From NCBI GenBank assembly GCA_946402905.1, contig CAMIYC010000008.1, positions 27,928-91,927 on the forward strand: a DNA stretch of 64,000 nucleotides. The letters are read 5' to 3'. Position 1 is the first letter of the stretch, and each line of letters begins with the position of its first letter. The DNA comes from an uncultured Prevotellaceae bacterium. Lineage in GTDB: Bacteria; Bacteroidota; Bacteroidia; Bacteroidales; Bacteroidaceae. Positions 19,807 to 28,130 of this stretch are shown here, one piece after another. The notes below the pieces were generated by a model, which was not told the DNA's origin, made no database searches, and saw only the letters and a program-made list of their open reading frames with translations. The translations under genes and the position numbers were made by a program.

Positions 19807-21057
19807 TCAATTATAGTTAACTAGTCTTTGTCTGATTTTTTCCGTGCCACTGTCGTCTATAGCCTCAGTGGGCATGAAGCCTTCGCCCAGGTAGGCCACT
19901 TCCGAGAGCACCTGGCACACCCTGCCGCACAGCTTGGTCAGTCCGAGACGGCTCATCGCCTGCTGAAGCTGATATTCATCACAGTCGAGATTGCGGAGCG
20001 CCTCGTAGAAGTCACAGAGGTGACGGAGGCTCAGCGACCGGTTGGACAGGTGCCATCTGATATTGAGCAGCATGATGCAGATGGAACGGATGGCGGCGTT
20101 TTGCCGGCTGACGGTGGCATCAAGCTTCGACAGAAGTCGCTTGCTGTCAGACATGATGACGTCGGCAGCAAGATTGTTTTTCGATTTGGGATACAGGGGC
20201 GTGAACCTCGGCACGTCCTCCAGGTCGGTGTGGGCGTTGGATAATTGCATGCGGAGGGCTCCCTCGGCGATCTGGCCGTAGACACCTTGCTCACGTGCAA
20301 AAAGGAGTACCTTACGCCACTGTGTGGGCGAAAGGCTTCGCAGATTGAGTATGTCCTCCGCACAGAGAGGTTGCCGTTCTGTCTCCTTGGCCATGCTCAG
20401 GTGCAGCAGAGCACTCACGGCCTCCTGGCAGTTGATGTCGAGATGCCTGGACGACTCTGTGTTGAGCACCTGATGGTACAAAGCGACCAGCTGATCGGCA
20501 TATTCCTGATACTGTGAGGTCTCACGGTCGGCGGGCACCTCTATAAAGGAGACTCTCCTGCTGATGCCCTCATTCAATATATACTGTCCTTCTTCTTCGT
20601 CACACACCTGAATGGCCGAGGCGTGCCGTGTCATCTCTTTCTGATAGAGTATCATTTTCCAGGTGCGCATGCCATATTCTGCGTCGATATACTCCGGATT
20701 CATGCCGCCATAAGGTGAAAACACGACAGGGAAGCCACGCTTTCGCGACCACAGCTCGATACGTGAGTTGAGATAGTTGTACGAACCGTGGATATGTACG
20801 ATGTCGGGCATGAGCCGGTAGAGCAGTATGACATATCGTTTGTGGAAGGCAAGGAGATTGACAAATCCATGATTTTTGCCTCCTATCTGTGTGGTGGGAA
20901 TGAAATGAGTATGCAGATACTCCTCATTGAATTCCGAAAGGCTGACCATATGGACATCCGCGCTTTTCTCCATCTGATGGAGCACATGTGGAAGAAATTG
21001 AAGTTGCTCGGAAACCTCTGTCGGATTGGGTATGAAATGAAGTATCTTAAGTGCCAT
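19807..21057 (-). CDS. Glycosyltransferase-4-like N-terminal domain fused to an uncharacterised helical C-terminal domain
   Basis: MALKILHFIPNPTEVSEQLQFLPHVL...PDIVHIHGSYNY...VVFSPYGGMNPEY; the C-terminal half (~210 aa) lacks a GT-B nucleotide-binding domain and looks alpha-helical. Confidence 0.6.
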   Translation of the reverse strand: MALKILHFIPNPTEVSEQLQFLPHVLHQMEKSADVHMVSLSEFNEEYLHTHFIPTTQIGGKNHGFVNLLAFHKRYVILLYRLMPDIVHIHGSYNYLNSRIELWSRKRGFPVVFSPYGGMNPEYIDAEYGMRTWKMILYQKEMTRHASAIQVCDEEEGQYILNEGISRRVSFIEVPADRETSQYQEYADQLVALYHQVLNTESSRHLDINCQEAVSALLHLSMAKETERQPLCAEDILNLRSLSPTQWRKVLLFAREQGVYGQIAEGALRMQLSNAHTDLEDVPRFTPLYPKSKNNLAADVIMSDSKRLLSKLDATVSRQNAAIRSICIMLLNIRWHLSNRSLSLRHLCDFYEALRNLDCDEYQLQQAMSRLGLTKLCGRVCQVLSEVAYLGEGFMPTEAIDDSGTEKIRQRLVNYN

Positions 21058-21166
21058 GAATGTTACAATATTCGACAAAATTAATACTTAAAATGATTTC
21101 AGCCAAATTTTGCCCCTAAAATTTCATTCTCCCGGCTTGATTTATCATTAATATGTTTTTTTTTAT

Positions 21167-21174
21167 TAATTTTG
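21167..21174 (+). promoter_or_regulatory. Candidate -7 element TAATTTTG
   Basis: TAATTTTGC 23 bp upstream of ATG 21198. Confidence 0.5.
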
Positions 21175-21197
21175 CACCGCATATAAATACATGTATT

Positions 21198-21833
21198 ATG
21201 TTCAGAGCAGCCCTATTTGATTTAGATGGTGTCGTTTTTGACACAGAGTCACAATATTCTGTTTTCTGGGGAGACGTATGCCGCAAATATCATCCGGAAC
21301 TGCCTGGTTTGGAAAACAAGATCAAAGGTCAGACTCTGGTACAGATATTTGACGCGTATTTCAACGGCATGGACGAGGCGAAGAAAGATATTGTAGCACG
21401 TCTCGATGAATATGAGAGCCGGATGACCTATGACTATGTGCCTGGCTTTGAGACCTTCGTTTCAGACCTGAAGGCTAATGGTGTGCTCACGGCACTGGTC
21501 ACCAGCAGCAACATCGCCAAGATGCAAAGTGTCTACCGGTCTCGGCCGGAACTGCTCGACACTTTCAACCTCATCCTCACTTCAGAGAATTTCAGTGAGA
21601 GCAAGCCTGCCCCGGATTGTTATCTGCAGGCTGCCCGTGAACTTCATGTCAAGACCTCAGAATGCCTCGTCTTTGAAGACAGTTTCAACGGTCTCAAGTC
21701 GGGCACGTCAGCAAGGATGCGTGTCGTGGGGCTCTCCACCACCAATCCGGCGGATGTGATCGCACCGCTCTGTCAGCTGGTCATAGCCGACTTCAGCCAC
21801 TTCAGCCACCAGCTCTGTCTCAACCTATTCTGA
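21198..21833 (+). CDS. HAD-superfamily hydrolase, beta-phosphoglucomutase-like
   Basis: AALFDLDGVVFDTE, ALVTSSN, KPAPDCYLQAARELHV, CLVFEDSFNGLKSG. Confidence 0.92.
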   Translation: MFRAALFDLDGVVFDTESQYSVFWGDVCRKYHPELPGLENKIKGQTLVQIFDAYFNGMDEAKKDIVARLDEYESRMTYDYVPGFETFVSDLKANGVLTALVTSSNIAKMQSVYRSRPELLDTFNLILTSENFSESKPAPDCYLQAARELHVKTSECLVFEDSFNGLKSGTSARMRVVGLSTTNPADVIAPLCQLVIADFSHFSHQLCLNLF

Positions 21834-21837
21834 TATC

Positions 21838-23028
21838 ATGGACACACAGAATACTCCTATCCATTTCCGTCTGTGGAACCGTGACTTCTGGTTGCTGGCT
21901 TTTGCCAATATGCTGGTGACGATGGCGGTGTATATGCAGATCGTCTTGTTGCCCAGGATGCCATACGTCGACTCTCTTTCCCAGTGGGGGTCTGTGGCCG
22001 GCTTGATGATAGCTTATGCCGTGGGGCTGTATCTGCTGGGAGGATGCTGCTCATATCTCGTGCAGCGCAAACGGCGCAACAAAGTCTGTATCATATCCAT
22101 CCTTCTTCTGGCGTTGCTCCTTGTCGCTCCACACTATGTAGGACAATGGGGCGTTGCTGTTTTCTTCCCCTACCTCCTGCTGATAGCCAGATGCCTTGCC
22201 GGGGCTTTGTTCGGCATCTCTCAGATGATCCTGTCCAGCACGTTAGTGGTCGATTGCAGTGAGTCGTTTCAGCGCACCGAGGCCAATTATGCCGAGGCAT
22301 GGTTCGGACGCCTGGCAATAGTCCTTGGCCCACTCGCGGCCATCCTGATCTCACAGTTCTGCGGCCACCAATGGTCGGTGTGGGTGTCGGCTGGGCTGGC
22401 TGTGGGGGCTGCACTACTGATCATGCTGGTCGACTTTCCCTTCCGTGCACCGGAAGAGAACACGAGGCTGTTCAGTCTCGACCGCTTCTTCCTTCCGACG
22501 AGCTGGCTGCTGTATGTCAATCTGCTCATGGCCACTACTGCCGTGGGCATTTGCCTACATTACGCCCTCTCCAGCGTCGTGTTTCTTTCATGGCTCCTGG
22601 TCGGTTTCCTGCTGGCAGTGCTGGCTGAGAAATATATCTTTGTCAATGCCGAATTGAAATATGAGACGGTGCTGGCCCTGGCTTGCATAGCTCTGGCTAT
22701 CTACCTGCTGTCTGTTTCAGGCCGTATGCAGGCCTGCGTGGCTTTCATGCTGACAGGGCTGGGATGTGGGTTGATCGGCTCCAGGTTCTTGTTGTCGTTT
22801 ATCAAACTGAGCAGGCATTGTCAGAGAGGCACTTCACAGAGCACGTTTTTCCTGGCATGGGAGACGGGGCTCGCACTGGGGCTCGCCGTCCCATGGATTT
22901 TCCGCTTAGCCAGCGGCTTATCCGTTTGGCGCAGTTCACTCCTTATGGCGTTTTGTATAGACCTTTGTGCACTGCTCCTTTATCTGCTATTTACTCACCG
23001 CTGGTACATGAAACATAAAAATCGATAA
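21838..23028 (+). CDS. MFS-type transporter
   Basis: Twelve or so hydrophobic segments, FRLWNRDFWLLAFANMLVTMAVYMQIVLLP. Confidence 0.8.
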   Translation: MDTQNTPIHFRLWNRDFWLLAFANMLVTMAVYMQIVLLPRMPYVDSLSQWGSVAGLMIAYAVGLYLLGGCCSYLVQRKRRNKVCIISILLLALLLVAPHYVGQWGVAVFFPYLLLIARCLAGALFGISQMILSSTLVVDCSESFQRTEANYAEAWFGRLAIVLGPLAAILISQFCGHQWSVWVSAGLAVGAALLIMLVDFPFRAPEENTRLFSLDRFFLPTSWLLYVNLLMATTAVGICLHYALSSVVFLSWLLVGFLLAVLAEKYIFVNAELKYETVLALACIALAIYLLSVSGRMQACVAFMLTGLGCGLIGSRFLLSFIKLSRHCQRGTSQSTFFLAWETGLALGLAVPWIFRLASGLSVWRSSLLMAFCIDLCALLLYLLFTHRWYMKHKNR

Positions 23029-23033
23029 ACCCT

Positions 23034-25379
23034 ATGAAAAAACAACTACTACACCTAAAGGCATTCCTAGTCATCGTGGCTGCTTGTTGCGCCACCATGG
23101 GTGCGTATGCCCAGAGCGGCCAAGTGGTTAAGACCGACACACGCTACGCCCGTGGAGCGACCATGGCTTTCGGCCGTATGACGGTCTCTGGCATTCCCTC
23201 TGCTGAGATTTCTGAGCAGGGCTTCTGCTGGAGCGAGTCGCCCGAACCTACCGTCGACGATTTTAAGACCACTAAATTCCTCACCAACGGTGGTAGGATC
23301 TACTGGCTTCAAGATCTCACGCCCGCCACGAAGTATTACATGAGAGCCTACGTGCTTAAGAAAGACCAGGAAGTGGTCTATGGCGATGTCATTCGTTTCT
23401 ATACCATCCCCAAGGGTCAGATCACGTTCAACATCCGTCAGAGCAGTGATGCGGCAGCCGACGAGCGCATACGCGGCGCTGTGCAGAAAGCCATCGACTA
23501 CTGGAACGACCTGACAGAGATGAAAGGTTTCTCTCCCAGTGTGGGCTACAATCCCGGTACCCCGACAGCCGAGTGTTCCTACGGCGGATGGATGAGCGTA
23601 GGCTCCAACCAGTCTTACCAGAAGGCGGGCACTATCATGCACGAGATGCTTCATGGGTGTGGTGTGATCCCCTGGGCCGACACAGAATGGAGCCGTTTCA
23701 ACCTGCGTTCGGGGTCATCCAATGCTGCCGGCTATGCCACGGGATCCGGACTCTGGCTTGGCGACAGAGTGACAGAGGTGCTGAGGTTCTGGGATAACAG
23801 CACCACCGCCCAGCTCAACGGCGACTATCAGCACATGTGGCCTTACGGCATCAACGGCGCTCACGAGGACAATGGCACCGACTTACTTTATATCGGCAAT
23901 TCGCTGATATGCCAGGCGCTGGGCGAAGACGGACTGCAGCACACCAACCAGCTTTTTGCTGAACCCTACTATGCCTTTGACCATCAGGACGACGTGAAGT
24001 ATTATATCAAGAACGAAGACACTGAGCGCGGTCTGTATAATGCTGTGCTCGTGCCTGCTGCCGGCAAGCGCCTGGCCTGGAAGGAAATGACCGCCGAGGA
24101 AGCTGCTTCCAACGACAGTTGCGCATGGTATGTCACCTTCTCTCCCGACAAGCAGTACTACCAGATACGCAATGCTTCCACAGGCCAGTATATCACCTAT
24201 ACAGGTAGTGATTTCAGGCTTTCAGACACGTCGGTGCCGTCAAACTCAGAACAGCTGCAACTGATGAAGGGCAGGGTAGATGTCGGCAATATGAAGGCAA
24301 GGGGATTCTGGATGATCTCTCCGGCATCAAACTGGACGCCAGCCTGTCTGCAAGCCAATGCCAACGGAGCTACCACGGGCGCTACCTTCAATATCGCCAA
24401 CTCAGCTACTTCACAACGCTGGCTGATTCTCACCGCTGACCAATTGTCTGAATTGTCGTCAAGCCTGATCAATAGTATCGTCGCCGAGGTGACAGACAAA
24501 ATAGGACATATCCGTGCCCTTGCTGCCGTGCCGCATACTGAGGACGCCGAGGGAGTAGACGACGCGCTCAATGACGCGCTCAGCGAGATCGAATCACAGC
24601 TCGCCCTGACCACCACTACCGTGGCGGCTCAGTCGTTGATGGAAAAAGCCGACGCTGCTGCCTTTGATTTCCTGGCCAATGCCACCCCGACCGATGTAGA
24701 GCAGCCTTTCGACCTGACTTATTTGCTCCGCAATCCAGACCTGGAAAGTGCCGACGGCTGGTCTTCGGCTCCGACCATCAACTATTCCTGCGGCGAGTAT
24801 TATGAGAAGACTTTCGACTTCAACCAGATTGTCAAGAATCTTCCTGAAGGTACTTATCAGTTCAGGGCACAGGCTTTCCAGCGTCCAGGCCGGTCTACCG
24901 AGTGTAGCAACAACCAAGTCACGGCTTATATCTACGCCGGACTCAAAAGCACCCGTGTGGCACATATCACGTCTGGCGCACAGACCACCAAACTGGGTGG
25001 CAGCGAGTCCAGCGTGGGAGGGAAGTATTTCCCCAATGACATGCAGGCCGCCAGTATCTATTTCAACAAAGGGCTTTATGAAAACCGTATCACCTCTTCG
25101 GTACCACATGACGGAGGACAACTGAAAATGGGTATCCGCAGCAGCACGATGAACAGTTATTACTGGTGTATCTTCGACGATTTCCGTCTTTGTTATTTCG
25201 GGTCGTTGTCGATCGATGAGGTGAATGGCATTCAAACACCTATCGTAGAGCACGCTGACCTGCCCGCCACAGGAGTCTATAGCCTGACTGGTGTGAAGCA
25301 GTCAGATTCTGCCGACGATATCTCTCATTTGCCAGCGGGCATTTACATCATCAACGGCAAAAAGACAATGATAAAATAA
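23034..25379 (+). CDS. Secreted protein with putative zinc-metallopeptidase motif, ricin/lectin-like middle region and short C-terminal sorting-like tail
   Basis: Signal peptide; HEMLHGCGVIPW (HExxHGxGxxPW); QYYQIRNASTGQYITYTGSDF; GVYSLTGVKQ...LPAGIYIINGKKTMIK. Confidence 0.65.
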   Translation: MKKQLLHLKAFLVIVAACCATMGAYAQSGQVVKTDTRYARGATMAFGRMTVSGIPSAEISEQGFCWSESPEPTVDDFKTTKFLTNGGRIYWLQDLTPATKYYMRAYVLKKDQEVVYGDVIRFYTIPKGQITFNIRQSSDAAADERIRGAVQKAIDYWNDLTEMKGFSPSVGYNPGTPTAECSYGGWMSVGSNQSYQKAGTIMHEMLHGCGVIPWADTEWSRFNLRSGSSNAAGYATGSGLWLGDRVTEVLRFWDNSTTAQLNGDYQHMWPYGINGAHEDNGTDLLYIGNSLICQALGEDGLQHTNQLFAEPYYAFDHQDDVKYYIKNEDTERGLYNAVLVPAAGKRLAWKEMTAEEAASNDSCAWYVTFSPDKQYYQIRNASTGQYITYTGSDFRLSDTSVPSNSEQLQLMKGRVDVGNMKARGFWMISPASNWTPACLQANANGATTGATFNIANSATSQRWLILTADQLSELSSSLINSIVAEVTDKIGHIRALAAVPHTEDAEGVDDALNDALSEIESQLALTTTTVAAQSLMEKADAAAFDFLANATPTDVEQPFDLTYLLRNPDLESADGWSSAPTINYSCGEYYEKTFDFNQIVKNLPEGTYQFRAQAFQRPGRSTECSNNQVTAYIYAGLKSTRVAHITSGAQTTKLGGSESSVGGKYFPNDMQAASIYFNKGLYENRITSSVPHDGGQLKMGIRSSTMNSYYWCIFDDFRLCYFGSLSIDEVNGIQTPIVEHADLPATGVYSLTGVKQSDSADDISHLPAGIYIINGKKTMIK

Positions 25380-25387
25380 CAAAAAAG

Positions 25388-25419
25388 AGATCCGAAACTA
25401 TTGTTTCGGATCTTTTTTT
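25388..25419. terminator. Bidirectional intrinsic terminator between the HExxH gene (+) and tRNA (-)
   Basis: GATCCGAAAC-TATT-GTTTCGGATC with T-tract on + (TTTTTTT) and on - (CTCTTTTTTG). Confidence 0.9.
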
Positions 25420-25420
25420 G

Positions 25421-25495
25421 TAGGGACGATCGGACTCGAACCGATGACCTCTTCAATGTGACTGAAGCGCTCTAAACCAGCTGAGCTACGCCCCT
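25421..25495 (-). tRNA. tRNA-Val (anticodon CAC as read)
   Basis: Minus-strand AGGGGCGTAGCTCAGCTGGTTTAGAGCGCTTCAGTCACATTGAAGAGGTCATCGGTTCGAGTCCGATCGTCCCTA folds as a cloverleaf: acceptor AGGGGCG/CGTCCCT, anticodon stem CTTCA/TGAAG, loop GTCACAT, T-arm ATCGG-TTCGAGT-CCGAT; no encoded CCA. Confidence 0.95.
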
Positions 25496-25511
25496 GTCGT
25501 AAAACTGGATG

Positions 25512-25542
25512 CAAAATTACACATTTTTCGCGAACCACCAAA
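25512..25542 (-). promoter_or_regulatory. Bacteroidetes-type promoter of the tRNA gene
   Basis: On minus strand TTTG (25539-25542) N19 TAATTTTG (25512-25519), 16 bp before tRNA 5' end. Confidence 0.8.
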
Positions 25543-25559
25543 ATTTTTCGGTGTTTTTT

Positions 25560-28004
25560 TTAATCTACCCTTATTTTTATGGTGCTGTTGCCCACTTTCA
25601 CGATATTAATGCCACGATGTGACAACGTCAGAGCAGTGACATCACCCGTGGTGACTTCCTCGTCCAGGCACTGACCTTGTGTGTTGTATACCCTGACGGG
25701 CACACCAGCCCTAAGCCCCTTCAGCACCACCTGGCGGCCGTCTTGCTGCCAAGCCCAGTCTGACATCGGTTCGGTGGTGATTCCGGTATCGATGCCCAGT
25801 TGTGCCTGAATGATCAGCTGGTTGCAATCGGGCATGTCAAACTCGTAATTCTCTCCTTCGACTTCCGTGGTGGAAGTGCCGTTATTCGTAACAGTGATCA
25901 CCGACCACCTGACCACCTTTTTCCCGTCAACAGGCTTACTTGTCAGTTTCACCCTGCGGTTGGCGAAGAATTTCCCGTTAAAAGTGCCATTGCTCAGCCT
26001 GACACCGTTGAACTCAAAGCTCACAGCGTCGAGGTCTTCCTGCACGAGGTTGGAATTGATGGTCAAGGATACCAGATTGCCCAGGGCATAATAGTCTTTC
26101 AGGTGCTGGTAAAAATAATTGGGACGCTGCGACAGCCAGTTGCGTGCTGTGGTCAGCTCAGAGTTGTAGTCGGGCCACCATTGGTTGATGAGTTTACGGT
26201 GGTGGGGATACTCTTTCCTGAACAGCTCATACATGTCATCCCAGATGGCACGGGTGCCTTGACTGTTCATGAAGTCGCCCATGTAGATAGCGGCCCTGTC
26301 GATGAACTCACGCCTGAAGTCTTCGTTGTCCATCATACGTCTGAACAGGCGTGTGTGCTCATACTGATTGGCCCAGGAGCGGTTGGAGTCGTAGTTGGGG
26401 TCGTAGATCCATTTGATGGAATTGTAATTGGCGGGACTGCCATACAACCCTATTCCGAAGTCGGTGTCTTTGGCCACAAAGCGCCAACGCCCGTCGTCGC
26501 TGCGCTTGCGCCACATCACGATATTGTTGCCGGGGAAGTCCTGGTTGTTGTAAAACAGGTTCATTACCATCAGGTTGATAAACTCCTGCCAGTCTATCCA
26601 CTGGGCATATTCCTCCAGACTATGGCCATGCTCGGTGTAGAACTGTGTGAAAGCGTTCCAGTTTTCCCTGTCTCCCGTTTTCAGGTCATCCCAGTTTTCG
26701 AGCATGTCGATGTCTTCCAAGCCGTCGTAGTTGGTGTATATGTTGTCTACGGTGCTGCGCTCGCGTATATTGAGCATTCCCTTATAGGTGCCGTTCACAT
26801 AGAAGATGGCCGGTCGCCAGGCCTGCCAGTCAAGATCGGTATGCCGGGCCATAGTCCGCTGGATGATGGCATCACGCATGTAGAGATAGTCGAAGTCGTT
26901 GCCCGCGTTTCTGAGGAGTATGGATTTGAAGTCGTCGAGCCCGGGTTTCTGATCCGGGAAGAACTCATAAGTCAGTCTTTTCTTGCCGAAACGTTTGTTG
27001 GCATAGACGACCAGCGATCTGGGGTTGCTTCCGCGGGAGGCTCCTCCCTGCACCCGGGTCTCACACACCTGATTGATCACGCTCTCCGCGCCTTCTTGTT
27101 CAAACAACTCGATATTGATGGGCCTGCGCCAGTTATGCTCGTAGTTTTTTGCGTTGCTGGAGTAATTGCCATCCACATAGATCCCTTTCTTGTTGTCATA
27201 AAAATAAGATTTGTCTGTCACGATAGAGACGACGGGCAAAGTGACCTCACGTGGATGGAAAATATAAGAATGTGTGGTGGCACGAGGGGAGAGGTATCCG
27301 TAGCAAAACAGTTTGGCACGGATGGTTCTGGTGGATTTGATAGTCATGGAGGTCTTGTATTCAGCGCTCGACCTCGTCGGTTCGCTCCCGTCGGTGGTCA
27401 TTCGTATCACGGTGCCCTCAGGACTGCCTTCCGGGACAGAAAGGCTCAACTTGATCTGCTCGTTGCCGGTCACCACGCGCCCGGACTCACTGAAAACGGG
27501 TTCACCGAGAATCTCTGTGCACAGCACGCCACAGTTGGCTGCCGACGGGGTGGGGGTGTATTGGTATCCCCATTCGCCTGCGCCGTCGTTTTTCCTCCCA
27601 TACGCCACATTCGGAGCAGGTTGTTTGCCCAAGTCTATCACGGCATCGACTCTTTGTCCCTCATGAAAGAGATAGACCGAAGAGTGTTTGCCCGACTCCA
27701 GCCGGAAGTTGGTGTGCTGGTTTTTGGCCTCCCTGTCGCAGTAGACTATGTAATACTGGTGCGCGGCGAGCGTGCTGTTGGGCAGCGCCCATGCTTCAGT
27801 GGCATCATCGGTCAGTCCCAACTGGTATTTGCCGAGAGCCACCGGCGACTCGCCACTGTTGTACAACTCAACCCAAGAGTCGGGAAACTCATTGAGGTCG
27901 TCCATCATACAGTCTACATTCGACTGCATCAACTCGTTGATGATCACCTGACCTCTTATCGGTAAGGCAATCATCAGCACGACACACCATATTGCTATTC
28001 TCAT
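25560..28004 (-). CDS. Secreted CotH-kinase-family protein with N-terminal lamin-tail domain
   Basis: Start set at MRIAIWCVVLMIALPIRGQ; VIINELMQSNVDCMMDDLNEFPDSWVELYNSG (LTD); CotH-like VSIVTDKSYFYDNKKGIYVDG, TRVQGGASRGSNPRSLVVYANKRFGKKRLTYEFF, FVAKDTDFGIGLYG. Confidence 0.83.
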   Translation of the reverse strand: MRIAIWCVVLMIALPIRGQVIINELMQSNVDCMMDDLNEFPDSWVELYNSGESPVALGKYQLGLTDDATEAWALPNSTLAAHQYYIVYCDREAKNQHTNFRLESGKHSSVYLFHEGQRVDAVIDLGKQPAPNVAYGRKNDGAGEWGYQYTPTPSAANCGVLCTEILGEPVFSESGRVVTGNEQIKLSLSVPEGSPEGTVIRMTTDGSEPTRSSAEYKTSMTIKSTRTIRAKLFCYGYLSPRATTHSYIFHPREVTLPVVSIVTDKSYFYDNKKGIYVDGNYSSNAKNYEHNWRRPINIELFEQEGAESVINQVCETRVQGGASRGSNPRSLVVYANKRFGKKRLTYEFFPDQKPGLDDFKSILLRNAGNDFDYLYMRDAIIQRTMARHTDLDWQAWRPAIFYVNGTYKGMLNIRERSTVDNIYTNYDGLEDIDMLENWDDLKTGDRENWNAFTQFYTEHGHSLEEYAQWIDWQEFINLMVMNLFYNNQDFPGNNIVMWRKRSDDGRWRFVAKDTDFGIGLYGSPANYNSIKWIYDPNYDSNRSWANQYEHTRLFRRMMDNEDFRREFIDRAAIYMGDFMNSQGTRAIWDDMYELFRKEYPHHRKLINQWWPDYNSELTTARNWLSQRPNYFYQHLKDYYALGNLVSLTINSNLVQEDLDAVSFEFNGVRLSNGTFNGKFFANRRVKLTSKPVDGKKVVRWSVITVTNNGTSTTEVEGENYEFDMPDCNQLIIQAQLGIDTGITTEPMSDWAWQQDGRQVVLKGLRAGVPVRVYNTQGQCLDEEVTTGDVTALTLSHRGINIVKVGNSTIKIRVD

Positions 28005-28052
28005 TTTTTCCATTTCTCTCGCCACACTATTTCTCCATTTTCAATCTCCCCT

Positions 28053-28130
28053 CCTTTGGAGGGGCTGGGGGAGGTTATTCCTTTGGAGGGGCTGGGGGAG
28101 GTTATTCCTTTGGAGGGGCTGGGGGAGGTT
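28053..28130. repeat. 27-bp G-rich tandem repeat, three copies (CCTTTGGAGGGGCTGGGGGAGGTTATT)
   Basis: Copies start at 28053, 28080, 28107; the first is preceded by CCCCT giving a CCCCTCC-TTT-GGAGGGG hairpin. Confidence 0.95.

Noticed and set aside
25800-27965. 721-aa plus-strand ORF
   Set aside because: Antisense shadow ORF of the CotH/lamin-tail gene; composition (His/Val/Gly-rich, no domain logic) and the strong family signal on the minus strand argue against coding.
28053-28130. 27-bp repeats considered as a CRISPR array
   Set aside because: Units are contiguous with no spacers; no cas genes.
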